Shown one piece after another: positions 45,416 to 54,531 of a stretch of 64,000 nt of DNA (its first letter is position 1; the number at the start of each line of letters is the position of its first letter). The DNA is from Lottiidibacillus patelloidae (GTDB lineage Bacteria; Bacillota; Bacilli; Bacillales; SA5d-4): NCBI RefSeq assembly GCF_002262935.1, contig NZ_NPIA01000001.1, positions 648,106 through 712,105 on the forward strand, read 5' to 3'. The translations under genes were made by a program, and so were the position numbers. The notes beneath the pieces are model-generated. The model did not search any database. It was given only the letters and a program-made list of their open reading frames with translations, and was not told the DNA's origin.

Positions 45416-45459
45416 GTTTTACATTAAGTTTTACAAAAGTTTTACAATACATATACAAT
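45416..45459 (+). promoter_or_regulatory. padR-yqkB promoter with three direct repeats
   Basis: TTTACA (45430-45435), 18 bases, TACAAT (45454-45459). GTTTTACA occurs three times, at 45416, 45428 and 45439, about one helical turn apart, across the -35 region. Confidence 0.5.
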
Positions 45460-45482
45460 AGATATGCAAAAGGATGAAGAAC

Positions 45483-46028
45483 ATGTCATTACGTTATGCT
45501 CTATTAGGCCTCCTAGGCGAACAACCTTATACAGGATATGAACTAAAGCAGCGATTTCAAATGAAAATGGTTCATTTTTGGAATGCTCACCATACGCAAA
45601 TTTATCGTGAGTTAAATAAAATGGAACAAGAAGGGCTTGTAACAGCAGAAATAGTAAAACAAGACGAGAACCCAGATAAAAAAGTGTATACGCTTCAAGA
45701 GAAAGGGAAAAGTGTCTTAACAACATGGCTGTTGAATAAAGAAGTCTCACCTCCAAAAATTAAAGATGAAATGCTTCTTCGTGTGTCGTTATTTCAATTT
45801 ATCCCTGAAGAAGAAGCAATTGGATTTTTGCAAGAAAGTAAAGCACACCATGAGCAAGTTTTAAACCATATTACAATGTGGAAAGAAGAAACATATAACG
45901 AAGAAGTGATGGAGGAACGTATAGGAGAATATTTAACGACAGAATATGGTCTGCTTTATATGAAGAATTGGATTACTTGGTGTGATTGGGCAATAGAAAA
46001 ATTAGAAAAAAGACAGGAGAAAAAATGA
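45483..46028 (+). CDS. PadR-family transcriptional regulator
   Basis: 181 aa from ATG 45483 (AAGGA eight bases before); ATG 45474 overlaps that site. SLRYALLGLLGEQPYTGYELKQRF and IYRELNKMEQEGLV are the PadR winged helix; the C-terminal half is the coiled Vir_act_alpha_C dimer domain. Probable repressor of the divergent RND pump gene. Ends ATGA over the next start. Confidence 0.9.
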   Translation: MSLRYALLGLLGEQPYTGYELKQRFQMKMVHFWNAHHTQIYRELNKMEQEGLVTAEIVKQDENPDKKVYTLQEKGKSVLTTWLLNKEVSPPKIKDEMLLRVSLFQFIPEEEAIGFLQESKAHHEQVLNHITMWKEETYNEEVMEERIGEYLTTEYGLLYMKNWITWCDWAIEKLEKRQEKK

Positions 46029-46360
46029 ACATTACATTTACAGATGAAGCGGTAAAAAGATTAGAAAAGTTAATGTGTGAACTAGAAACAAGCGTACTTC
46101 AACTGAAGTACGATACGGATGGCTGTGGCTGTGTTGTCAATGGTGTAGCCATGTTATTTATATCAGAAAAAGCGGAATCAGATTATTTAAAAGTCGATAC
46201 AAATTATAAACCAATTTACCTACCTAAAGAGGCAATCGTCTATTGGGATGACAATATGACTATTGGTTACGTGGAAAAATACAATTGTTTTCAATTAAAG
46301 AGTAGTGTACAAATGATTAACCCGAGAATGTCGCTAATTAATGAATGCCAATCAGCATAG
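46025..46360 (+). CDS. HesB-like (YqkB-type) iron-sulfur biogenesis domain protein
   Basis: 111 aa. MNITFTDEAVKRLEK is the HesB/IscA-type N-terminus; DGCGCVVNG carries two cysteines, but the C-terminal CxC of true A-type carriers is absent, as in YqkB-like proteins. AGGAGA precedes ATG 46025, overlapping the padR stop by four bases, so the two are coupled. Role uncertain. Confidence 0.82.
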   Translation: MNITFTDEAVKRLEKLMCELETSVLQLKYDTDGCGCVVNGVAMLFISEKAESDYLKVDTNYKPIYLPKEAIVYWDDNMTIGYVEKYNCFQLKSSVQMINPRMSLINECQSA

Positions 46361-46377
46361 CTGGTTGGTGTTTTTTA
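46348..46377 (+). terminator. Terminator of padR-yqkB
   Basis: CCAATCAGC (46348-46356) / GCTGGTTGG (46360-46368) with three-base loop, then T6; overlaps the stop codon. Confidence 0.8.
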
Positions 46378-46404
46378 ATTGTTTAAAAGCAACTTTTTAT
46401 ACTA
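46375..46404 (+). promoter_or_regulatory. Candidate sigma-G promoter of the ger operon
   Basis: TTAATT (46375-46380), 17 bases, TATACTA (46398-46404), against sigma-G TGAATA-N17/18-CATACTA (4/6 and 6/7). Forespore expression is expected for ger operons. Confidence 0.45.
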
Positions 46405-46481
46405 GTAAAAGAAGGATGATAAGAATAAATATGGACATGTTGAAGACAATAATGAAGTGAAAGCGAGGTGGGTGACATAAT

Positions 46482-47921
46482 ATGGAACAGCTTTTTGGTT
46501 TTGAGGAGATAGATAAACAATTAAAGGAAAAGTTTCACTATCCAATAAATAGTGATTTCAGCTATAGGAATATTAAAAGTAATGATGGACAAATAGTGTG
46601 TACGATTTATTTTATCTCTTCAATTGTTGATATGAATCAATTAGAAGACAATTTAATAGAACCATTAAAACAAGCGGATTCATCGGCTATGAAAGAATAT
46701 GTCATCACAGCTAATCATTTTAATAAGGTATTAACAATCGAACAAGCTACCGCTGAATTGAACAAAGGAAGTGCGATTGTATTATTTAGAGATGGCTTCT
46801 TTTTTGCTAGTAACGCACAAAAATTTGCACATAGAAGTGTGCCTAAAGCTGAAAATGAACCAGTTATTAAGGGGCCAAAAGAAGCATTTGTAGAATCAGC
46901 ATCTATTAATAAATCGCTAATAAGAAAAAGAATTAGAGATGAAAATTTAATTGCTGAAACGATGGAAGTCGGTAACCGATCTAAAAATGAAGTTACCTTA
47001 ATGTATATAAAAGACATTGTAAATGAAGATATTCTTACACAAATAAGAGAAAAAATAAAAGCTATAAATGTCGACAATGTACAAAATATTAATTTGTTAG
47101 ATCAATATTTAGAAGAGAGAAGATATTCACTTGTTCCAGTTAATCTTTATACTGAAAGACCAGATAGAGCCGTAGCGTATATAGAGGAAGGGCATGTTGT
47201 CCTTTTAATGGATCACACATCAGGATGTTTAATAGCACCGATGACCTTTTGGGCAATGATGCATACGTCGGAAGATCATTTCATGAGATTTTGGTATGGG
47301 AATTTTTCTAGATTTATTCGAATGATTGCCTTTTTTATTGCAATCTTTACTCCAGCAATTTATATTGCATTAACGAATTATCATAGTGAGATGATACCTC
47401 CAGATTTATTATTAGCTATTGCGGCAACTAGAGAGAAAGTTCCTTTTCCTGTTATTTTTGAAATAATCATTATGGAAATTGCCTTTGAATTATTGCGAGA
47501 AGCAGGATTGAGAATCCCCAACCCAATAGGTCCGACAATAGGTATAGTTGGAGCACTTATATTAGGACAGGCAGCGGTGGATGCAAATATTGTCAGTCCT
47601 ATTATGGTTATCGTCATTGCAATAACTGGGTTATCTTCTTTTGCATTGTCAGATGTAAGTCTAAATTACATGATTAGAATGTCACGCTTTCTGTTTACAT
47701 TTGCTGCGGCATCTTTCGGTATTTTAGGTATGGTAGCTGTGTTTTTATTTGCACTTTCATATATGGCATCGATGAAATCATATGGAGTACCATACTTTTC
47801 ACCCGTTGCACCTCACTATAAATCGTCAAATGACACATTCTTTAGAAAAATATTAACAAAAGAAACGTGGAGGCCTGGCTTTTTAAAACCAAAAGATATG
47901 AAGAGGAAGGTGGCGAAGTGA
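46482..47921 (+). CDS. Germinant receptor A subunit (GerA family)
   Basis: 479 aa. Large hydrophilic N-terminal domain (about 1-260) with the family blocks EVTLMYIKDIV, VPVNLYTERPDRAVAYIEEGHVVLL, then about five membrane helices and a short basic tail. GerXA proteins sit in the inner spore membrane and, with B and C subunits, sense nutrients and start germination; ion-channel activity has been proposed. Overlaps the B gene by four bases. Confidence 0.93.
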   Translation: MEQLFGFEEIDKQLKEKFHYPINSDFSYRNIKSNDGQIVCTIYFISSIVDMNQLEDNLIEPLKQADSSAMKEYVITANHFNKVLTIEQATAELNKGSAIVLFRDGFFFASNAQKFAHRSVPKAENEPVIKGPKEAFVESASINKSLIRKRIRDENLIAETMEVGNRSKNEVTLMYIKDIVNEDILTQIREKIKAINVDNVQNINLLDQYLEERRYSLVPVNLYTERPDRAVAYIEEGHVVLLMDHTSGCLIAPMTFWAMMHTSEDHFMRFWYGNFSRFIRMIAFFIAIFTPAIYIALTNYHSEMIPPDLLLAIAATREKVPFPVIFEIIIMEIAFELLREAGLRIPNPIGPTIGIVGALILGQAAVDANIVSPIMVIVIAITGLSSFALSDVSLNYMIRMSRFLFTFAAASFGILGMVAVFLFALSYMASMKSYGVPYFSPVAPHYKSSNDTFFRKILTKETWRPGFLKPKDMKRKVAK

Positions 47922-49003
47922 TTAAAGAAGAACTAGGGTTAATTGGGAGAAAAGAACTTGCGGCAATGGTTATAATTTCTATGGGTGCGAAAATAACAGA
48001 TATGACACCTACAATCATTTATCAAGATACAAAAAATGCTGGCTGGATGGTGCCTCTTTTATCAGGAATTTTGTTTATGAGTTTATTTATTATCTTTATT
48101 AAAGTAATTGAAAAGTATCCTAACAAAGGTTTATATGAGCTAACATTAGAGGTTTTTGGCAAAAAAATAGGATATACACTTAATCTTGGTTTTTTTGCAA
48201 TCATTTTTTGTGCATTAATAGTTGATAGTAGAAGTCACATTGACACGATAGGAACGATGTATTATCCAAGCACACCAATTATTATTATTTACTTTATTTT
48301 TATTGGTACAAGCTTTGTTGTAGCGAGAAAAGGCCTACAAGTGATCGGGGTTGTTTCTTGGCTTGTTTTACCTTATCTAATCGGAACTCTAGTCCTTTTG
48401 CTCTTTTTAGTATTTAAAGATTTGCAATTTCTGAGAATTTTCCCCATTTTAGGGCCAGGTATAGATGTCGTAGCTAAAGAGGCTGCGATTAAATTATCAA
48501 TATTTTCAGATACGTTGTTTTTTGCTTTATTCATTCCGCTATTAAAAAGAGATGAAAAGTTTAAAACAGCATCCACAATTGGCTTAGTATATTCCATAAT
48601 TCAGCTCACTATATTCTATGCAGTATATGTGGCACTGTTTGATGTAATTGGAATCCAAAGGTTAATGTATCCATTTCATGAAACAACACGCTTTTTATCA
48701 GTTGGAGAATACTTTACAAATACAGAAACCTTTTTTATGGCACTATGGCTTGTTGGAGTAATGGTGAAGTTTTCCTTTTACTTATTTATAGCTTGTTTTA
48801 TGTTTGCGAAGTTATTTTCAATTAAACAAATTCGCCCATTACTATTACCATTTGCTACATTGATCATTTTTTTAGGGATTATTCCAGAAAACCCAGTTGA
48901 AGTTGGTTTTCTGTTAAGAGAAAACTTACTTCATATTGCTTCTCTTTATGTCGCTATGTATATTGTTTTGATATGGATAGTATCCCGAGTCAGGGGAGGA
49001 TGA
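47918..49003 (+). CDS. Germinant receptor B subunit
   Basis: 361 aa from GTG 47918, which overlaps the A-gene stop (GTGA) and has AAGGTGG upstream; the longer frame from 47867 lies inside the A gene. About ten membrane helices in the amino-acid/polyamine-transporter fold, as in GerAB, which binds the germinant. Confidence 0.92.
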   Translation: MIKEELGLIGRKELAAMVIISMGAKITDMTPTIIYQDTKNAGWMVPLLSGILFMSLFIIFIKVIEKYPNKGLYELTLEVFGKKIGYTLNLGFFAIIFCALIVDSRSHIDTIGTMYYPSTPIIIIYFIFIGTSFVVARKGLQVIGVVSWLVLPYLIGTLVLLLFLVFKDLQFLRIFPILGPGIDVVAKEAAIKLSIFSDTLFFALFIPLLKRDEKFKTASTIGLVYSIIQLTIFYAVYVALFDVIGIQRLMYPFHETTRFLSVGEYFTNTETFFMALWLVGVMVKFSFYLFIACFMFAKLFSIKQIRPLLLPFATLIIFLGIIPENPVEVGFLLRENLLHIASLYVAMYIVLIWIVSRVRGG

Positions 49004-49004
49004 G

Positions 49005-50237
49005 ATGGTGAAAAGGATAATTGTTATTTTCACTTTGTGTATTTTGTGTGCCGGATGTTGGGAAAAAAAAGAATTGGAAGAGCAAGCTTACGTAGTCGTC
49101 ATTGGTCTCGACAAAGCAGATGAAAAAGGAAAAATTATTGTCACATTTCAAATTTCAAACCCACAAGTGGGCTCTGTTCAAAAGGGGGATGCTGGCAATG
49201 AATCTGCATCTGAAATTGTTACGTTTAAAGCGACAGACTTATTAACCGCTAGAGAAATTGCCAATGCTTTTATCACGCGCGATATTAGTTTTAACCATAT
49301 GAGAAACCTAGTTGTATCAGAAGAATTAGCAAAGTCTGATATGTTACTTAGAACAATTTATTCTACATTAAGAGAGAGACAATTAAAACGAGATATTCGT
49401 CTTATCGTATGTAAGGAAGAAGCGAAAGAATTCATTAGGAATAATTCTCCTACTTTTGAGACACGGCCACATAAATACTATCAGTTTATGATCAGACAAG
49501 TAACAGATATGGGCTTTAGTCCAACATCAACACTCCATGAATACTTCTTAACTGCAGAAGGAGATGCCGATTTATTTTTATCCATTCTAGCCACAACAAA
49601 AGAGGAATCAGGAAGTGGAGATAATGAAGACGAATACAAAGCAGGTCAAATAGACAAAGAAGGTGGAAATAAAACTCAAATAATGGGTTCTGCTGTGTTT
49701 AAAGAAGGGAAGATGATTGGCACAATTACAGCAGAAGAAACGAGGTTAAGCTATGCGCTAAATAACACAGCTAATATTTTGAAAATGTTAGTTACGTATG
49801 AAGACCCTATTAAGAAAGACTACCGTGTTGCTGCTCGACTAATGAAAACTGGAGAAACAAAAGTGAAAATGAATTTAGAAACAAAGACACCAATAATAGA
49901 TGTAGAAGTGCCGTTTTCATTAGAGTTATTAGCCATTCCTAGTTTAGTTGATTATGTACAAAATAAGGAAAATCAGACCTTATTAAAAAATTCTATTGAA
50001 GCAAGTTTAGAGAAGAAAACCATGAAATTTATTAAGCAATTCCAAGAAGAGTATAAAGGACAGCCTTTTGCCTGGTCACTTATAGCACGCAAGCATTTTT
50101 TAACGTTAAGTGAGTATAAAGAGTACAATTGGATGAAAACATTTCCTAAAGCGAAAGTAAATGTGAAGTTTAATGTTGATATTACAGAGTTTGGAGAAGA
50201 ATTAAGAACGCCAAACATACCTAAAATAAAGGATTGA
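49005..50237 (+). CDS. Germinant receptor C subunit, lipoprotein
   Basis: 410 aa. Signal MVKRIIVIFTLCILCAGC with lipobox CAGC (Cys18), followed by WEKKELEEQAYV-GLDKA, the GerAC start. GGGGAGGA ribosome site one base after the B stop. Three-domain extracytoplasmic protein of the receptor complex. Confidence 0.93.
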   Translation: MVKRIIVIFTLCILCAGCWEKKELEEQAYVVVIGLDKADEKGKIIVTFQISNPQVGSVQKGDAGNESASEIVTFKATDLLTAREIANAFITRDISFNHMRNLVVSEELAKSDMLLRTIYSTLRERQLKRDIRLIVCKEEAKEFIRNNSPTFETRPHKYYQFMIRQVTDMGFSPTSTLHEYFLTAEGDADLFLSILATTKEESGSGDNEDEYKAGQIDKEGGNKTQIMGSAVFKEGKMIGTITAEETRLSYALNNTANILKMLVTYEDPIKKDYRVAARLMKTGETKVKMNLETKTPIIDVEVPFSLELLAIPSLVDYVQNKENQTLLKNSIEASLEKKTMKFIKQFQEEYKGQPFAWSLIARKHFLTLSEYKEYNWMKTFPKAKVNVKFNVDITEFGEELRTPNIPKIKD

Positions 50238-50241
50238 TAAT

Positions 50242-50403
50242 ATGAACTGGTTTATCTATATCATTGCAAGCTTTGTAGGGATCTACACGTTAACATTTGC
50301 GAGATTGTTATGGAAAGAGGAAAAAAACAAAGCTGCAGCGCTTGCCTTATTATTAATAGGGCTTGTAAACATTGCACTGCCGTATTTTATAGAAATTCGA
50401 TAG
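50242..50403 (+). CDS. Small two-TM protein, ger operon D subunit candidate
   Basis: 53 aa, four bases after the C gene. Two membrane helices (about residues 3-20 and 33-49) around a basic KEEKNKAA loop, the size and shape of the D-type proteins encoded in some ger operons that adjust receptor sensitivity. Weak RBS (GGATTGAT). A short stem-loop TAGGAAGGG / CCCTTTCCTA ends the operon without a T run. Confidence 0.72.
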   Translation: MNWFIYIIASFVGIYTLTFARLLWKEEKNKAAALALLLIGLVNIALPYFIEIR

Positions 50404-50428
50404 GAAGGGTAAGAGGCGCCCTTTCCTA

Positions 50429-51352
50429 TCATATACGGTGGCTTTCATATTTTAATTGCTTAGCTAGCCTTTTTATTTCATGGAGTTGAAGTGGTTCTAG
50501 TGTAGGTTCCGATAAAGCGTCTCTATTTTTTTGGAACTGCTCCAAAGAACTTGCCCCAGGTATTGCTGTAGCAACTGCAGGGTGTGCTAAAACATATTTT
50601 AACGCAATAGCTTGCATAGACAAATCGATCCTACTATTTTCTAATTGCTGGATCTGAGTATGTAATTGCTCTTGATCATATGATAAAAATGTTTTATTCT
50701 CAAACTTACGTGCGATTATTTTTTCCCAGTCTTCTGTCAATAGTCCCTTCGCTAAAGGTCCGCGTGCGATTACACTCACATTATTTCCCGCTAAATAGTC
50801 AAGCAATTCTTCTGGGCGGCGATCAAGTATACTGTATTGCATCATGACGCTAACGATATTTGAACGCTCTACATATTCTTTAATTACATTAGGCCTTATT
50901 GAGGAAATTCCATATTCCTTAATTAGGCCTTCCTTTTTTAATTCTTCAAAAGCGTTAATAATTTCATCAATAGGATCTTCAAGCGTACCACCATGAAGCT
51001 GATAAAGGTCAATGTAATCGGTTTGTAATCTTTTTAAACTTTGTTTAACGGCTTCTTTTATATGAGATGGAGAAGGGTCCCATTGCCACCCGGTCTGTCC
51101 CTGTTCCCAACGATTTCCGACTTTCGTAGCTAAAATAATGTTATCGCGATTATGATTTTTAAGTGTCTTACCCACAAATTCCTCATTTAACCCATAATCA
51201 TATAAATCTGCTGTATCAATAAAATTTACTCCGCTCTCAATTGCCTCATCAATAATCCGTTTCGCATTCTCGAAGTTAGTTCCTAACGACATACAACCTA
51301 AGCCAATTTCACTAACATGTATAGAGGAGTTTCCTAATCTGTTTTTCTTCAT
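50429..51352 (-). CDS. Aldo/keto reductase, YqkF-like
   Basis: 307 aa. Catalytic set: Asp and Tyr in DTADLYDYGLNEE, Lys in ATKVGNR, His in QLHGGTLED. NADPH-dependent carbonyl reduction with unknown substrate. ATG 51352 has the better spacing from AAGGGG than ATG 51355. Confidence 0.92.
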   Translation of the reverse strand: MKKNRLGNSSIHVSEIGLGCMSLGTNFENAKRIIDEAIESGVNFIDTADLYDYGLNEEFVGKTLKNHNRDNIILATKVGNRWEQGQTGWQWDPSPSHIKEAVKQSLKRLQTDYIDLYQLHGGTLEDPIDEIINAFEELKKEGLIKEYGISSIRPNVIKEYVERSNIVSVMMQYSILDRRPEELLDYLAGNNVSVIARGPLAKGLLTEDWEKIIARKFENKTFLSYDQEQLHTQIQQLENSRIDLSMQAIALKYVLAHPAVATAIPGASSLEQFQKNRDALSEPTLEPLQLHEIKRLAKQLKYESHRI

Positions 51353-51479
51353 CATTAAACCCCTTTCCTTTTTTTATTATCGTAACAGAATTGAAGTTTA
51401 TAGGAAAAGAATTACGGTTAGGTACATACGTTTTACTATGAGGAAAAAATTAGGTTATTCTATAAAAGGGGGAAAATAG

Positions 51480-52049
51480 ATGGATGTTCTAACAGCAATA
51501 AAAACAAGAAGAAGCATTCCTTTAGTAAAAGAGGATGCTGTACCAAAAGAGCTAATTGAAACAATTTTAGAAGCTGGTACATGGGCTCCTTGCCACTACC
51601 GGACCGAACCGTGGCAGTTTTTTGTGTTAACTGGCATTGGAAGAAAAAAACTAGGGGAAGCATTAGCTGATATAGCAACCGAGGGTGTTACGGATCAAGT
51701 AGAAGCAGAAAATAAGAGATTAAAAGCGGAGCAGAAACCTTTCCGAGCGCCAGTAATCATTGCAGTAGCGGCTAAACCAACAATCAATGAAAAAGTAATA
51801 GTGAAAGAAGAATTTGCAGCTGTCAGTAGTGCTGTTCAAAATATGCTGTTAGCTGCACATGCACTAGGGCTTGGAGCAATTTGGCGAACTGGAAAACCAG
51901 CATACCACGATCGAATGAAACAGCTGTTTTCTTTACAAGGACAAGAGGAAATCGTAGGATTTATATATATTGGATATCCAAATGTAAAAAAAGAATTAAA
52001 AGTTAAAAGAATTCGATATGACCAAAAAACAGTATGGATGGAGGAATAA
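51480..52049 (+). CDS. Nitroreductase-family protein
   Basis: 189-aa flavoprotein: TRRSIPLVKEDAVPKELIETILEAGTWAPCHYRTEPW binds FMN, and GLGAIWRTG follows. Resembles YdjA/YfhC-type nitroreductases. GGGGG RBS. First gene of a set with nudF and the EndoQ-like gene. Confidence 0.88.
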   Translation: MDVLTAIKTRRSIPLVKEDAVPKELIETILEAGTWAPCHYRTEPWQFFVLTGIGRKKLGEALADIATEGVTDQVEAENKRLKAEQKPFRAPVIIAVAAKPTINEKVIVKEEFAAVSSAVQNMLLAAHALGLGAIWRTGKPAYHDRMKQLFSLQGQEEIVGFIYIGYPNVKKELKVKRIRYDQKTVWMEE

Positions 52050-52083
52050 AGTCTCTATTCATAAGCATTTAAGGAGCAAATAA

Positions 52084-52620
52084 ATGAGAGACTTAACAGA
52101 AAAAACAATTTCTGAACAAACTATCTATGAAGGAAAAGTTATCGACTTAAAAGTAAAAGAAGTAAGATTGCCGGATGGTAAAATTGGGAAGAGGGAAGTG
52201 TTAAATCACCCTGGTGCAGTCGCAATTGTAGCATGTACAAAAGAAAATAAGCTCGTTGTTGTCAGGCAGTTTCGCAAAGCTTTAGAACGGACAATCGTTG
52301 AAATACCAGCTGGCAAACTCGAAAAAGGGGAAGAACCTCTAGATTCAGCGAAAAGAGAACTAGAAGAAGAGACAGGGTATACTTGTGAAAAGATAACTAA
52401 AATTAGTGCTTTTTATACTACACCTGGTTTTTCAAATCAAATTGTTCATGTTTATTTTACAAATGAATTAAGTAAAGGGACGCAACAGACCGACAGTGAC
52501 GAATTTGTCGATGTAATGGAAATTACGATCGATGAAGCATTACGGATGATCGAAACTGGAGAAATAATTGATGCAAAAACAATTTATGCTGTACAATATT
52601 TGCAATTAAACAAAGGATAG
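52084..52620 (+). CDS. nudF: ADP-ribose pyrophosphatase NudF
   Basis: 178 aa. Nudix box GKLEKGEEPLDSAKRELEEETG at residues about 77-98 with R-E-x-x-E-E; preceding VVRQFRKALERTIVEIPAG is typical of ADPR pyrophosphatases, splitting ADP-ribose to AMP and ribose-5-phosphate. AAGGAGC RBS. As in B. subtilis yqkG, a YqkF-like reductase lies nearby. Confidence 0.93.
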   Translation: MRDLTEKTISEQTIYEGKVIDLKVKEVRLPDGKIGKREVLNHPGAVAIVACTKENKLVVVRQFRKALERTIVEIPAGKLEKGEEPLDSAKRELEEETGYTCEKITKISAFYTTPGFSNQIVHVYFTNELSKGTQQTDSDEFVDVMEITIDEALRMIETGEIIDAKTIYAVQYLQLNKG

Positions 52621-52630
52621 GAAGTTTTTC

Positions 52631-53797
52631 ATGAACCATTATTTTGTAGATTTACATATCCACATTGGGCGGACTGCTTCAGGACGCCCAGTAAAAATTA
52701 CTGGAGCGAAAACATTAACGCTTTCCGCAATTTTAGAACAATCTTCTTTGCATAAAGGGATGGATGTTATTGGCGTTATTGATTGTCATGTCCCAGAAGT
52801 AATTTTCGAAATCGAGGAACTGCTCAATAAAGGTCGTATGGAAGAATTAACAGGTGGAGGATTAAGATATAATAATACGACATTAATCTTAGGGTCCGAA
52901 ATAGAAATCTATGATGAAAACTGCAAAGGTCCAATTCACCTTCTCGTCTATGTTCCAACGCTTGATGGAATGAAACAGTTAAGTAGTTGGATGGCAAGCC
53001 ATATGAAGAACGTCACTTTGAGTTCACAAAGGCTGTACGTTTCTGCTAAAAAACTACAGCAAGTTGTGAAAGAACTTGGAGGCTTATTTATTCCTGCACA
53101 TGTTTTCACACCGCATAAAAGTTTATATGGAAAAGGCGTAAAACAATCATTAGAAGAGGTCCTAAATCCAGATTTAATAGATGCGATTGAATTGGGCTTA
53201 AGTTCAAATACAGAAATGGCAGATCACATTAAAGAGTTACATAACTATACATATGTTTCGAATTCAGACGCGCATTCACTACCGAAAATAGGAAGAGAAT
53301 ATCAAGTAGTAGCGATGGAAAGTCCAACGTTTAATGAGCTAAGGCTCGCTTTGCAGGAACGTGATGGGCGAAAAATTGTTGCTAACTACGGCTTAAATCC
53401 ACTATTAGGAAAATACCATCGAACAAGCTGTGAAAAGTGTAATACCATTATCGAGGAAAACGAGTTGTCTTGTATAAATTGTGGCTCAAAGCAAATAACA
53501 AAAGGTGTTTTTGATCGTTTACAAGAATTGAGAAATGTTGATAATGATACAAATGCTAAGCGGCCACCATACATACACCAAGTACCATTAGATTTCATTC
53601 CTAAACTTGGTCCAAAAACATTACAGAAACTTAGGGATTATTTTGGTACAGAAATGAAAATCATTCATGAAGTACCGCAAGAAGCGCTTGAACAAGTAGT
53701 ATCGAAAGAAATAGCAACTGCCATTACTAAAGCTCGTTTCGGCCAACTTTCTTTAAAGTCTGGTGGAGCGGGTGTATATGGGAAAGTAGAGCTTTAA
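52631..53797 (+). CDS. Endonuclease Q family protein, YqxK-like
   Basis: 388 aa. PHP-type metal site: DLHIHIG at the start, DCHVPE, PAHVFTPHKSLYGKG, SNSDAHSLPKIGREY. A zinc ribbon CEKCNTII---------CINCG lies at about residues 264-283 and a HhH-like tail follows. Archaeal EndoQ cuts 5' to deaminated bases; bacterial homologues are poorly studied. Ten bases after nudF. Confidence 0.88.
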   Translation: MNHYFVDLHIHIGRTASGRPVKITGAKTLTLSAILEQSSLHKGMDVIGVIDCHVPEVIFEIEELLNKGRMEELTGGGLRYNNTTLILGSEIEIYDENCKGPIHLLVYVPTLDGMKQLSSWMASHMKNVTLSSQRLYVSAKKLQQVVKELGGLFIPAHVFTPHKSLYGKGVKQSLEEVLNPDLIDAIELGLSSNTEMADHIKELHNYTYVSNSDAHSLPKIGREYQVVAMESPTFNELRLALQERDGRKIVANYGLNPLLGKYHRTSCEKCNTIIEENELSCINCGSKQITKGVFDRLQELRNVDNDTNAKRPPYIHQVPLDFIPKLGPKTLQKLRDYFGTEMKIIHEVPQEALEQVVSKEIATAITKARFGQLSLKSGGAGVYGKVEL

Positions 53798-53901
53798 TGA
53801 TGAAATAGAACTTCCGAATATTACCACGAAGAGTGTGCCGCTTCCTGTGCTATACTACTAGTACAACACGAAGCATTTCAATTTCGGCTTTTTCTATCAT
53901 T

Positions 53902-53932
53902 AAAAAACCCTACTCAGTTGAGAGGGTTTTTT
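53902..53932 (+). terminator. Terminator after the EndoQ-like gene
   Basis: AAAAACCCTACTC / GAGAGGGTTTTTT imperfect stem with an A-rich upstream and T run. Confidence 0.85.
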
Positions 53933-53960
53933 ATCTGTATATTTTGAGAGGATGAATATT

Positions 53961-54056
53961 GTGAAGCAACGTACAAAAAATATTTTACTTTTAATTGTAT
54001 TATTAACACTTGGTTATGCTGGTGGAATTATATATGTTTTAAATTATCTGAAATAG
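53961..54056 (+). CDS. Small one-TM protein, 31 aa
   Basis: GTG start ten bases after AGAGG (53946-53950); ATG 53952 is too close to that site. MKQRTKN, then one membrane helix and NYLK. Flanked by two terminators, so a one-gene unit. Unrecognised; the position matches the small genes between yqxK and fur in bacilli. Confidence 0.6.
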   Translation: MKQRTKNILLLIVLLTLGYAGGIIYVLNYLK

Positions 54057-54116
54057 AACTGATACCTATAAAAGTAACAGGTTTACTTCAGAGGTATAAT
54101 TAATTAAATAAATAGC

Positions 54117-54160
54117 CAAAACACACGGTATTTCACATATGAAATCACCGTGTGTTTTTT
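54117..54160 (+). terminator. Terminator of the 31-aa gene
   Basis: CACACGG (54122-54128) / CCGTGTG (54148-54154) with inner TTTC/GAAA pairing, then T6. The 54161-54356 stretch holds no gene I can support; a 28-codon frame at about 54288 has no clear RBS. Confidence 0.88.
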
Positions 54161-54356
54161 GTTGTTAAATCAATGTCTTTAGTGATTTTATTGCCTTTTT
54201 CATAAAAAAACGCACACAAAATCACATATATTGAAATAATTATTTTTATGGTATGTGAATTTGTATTTGACCTATACTGTGAACACATGAAGGGAAAAGA
54301 CAATAGCAACCTATTTCAAAAGGAAGATTTTTTTAAAAAGGTTATGTGGAATTTTA

Positions 54357-54422
54357 TGTTAAAATGTATATAAGATTTCGAATATTAAGTACTTGAACTA
54401 ACGGGTCGGATAGTTGAACAAG
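54357..54422 (+). promoter_or_regulatory. Leader of cassette train 2: extended -10 and first element
   Basis: TGTTAAAAT (54357-54365) 29 bases before GAACTAACGG (54395), then GTCGGATAGTTGAACAAG. Same order and nearly same words as 27477-27540; the only two copies with CGGATAGT. Confidence 0.5.
54391..54422 (+). repeat. Cassette element, copy 11 (leader type)
   Basis: CTTGAACTAACGGGTCGGATAG, then TTGAACAAG. Confidence 0.7.
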
Positions 54423-54531
54423 CGTTTCTAGGATAACTCCAAGTATTTATTAAAAAAGCGTATTTTATAGAGATTAAACATTGTTGTTTTTCACAAGATA
54501 TATATTTTTTTTGCGAAATAGGAGGGGTTAG

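Noticed and set aside
54288..54374. 28-codon frame upstream of train 2
   Set aside because: No ribosome site, no homology noticed, and it overlaps the leader promoter.
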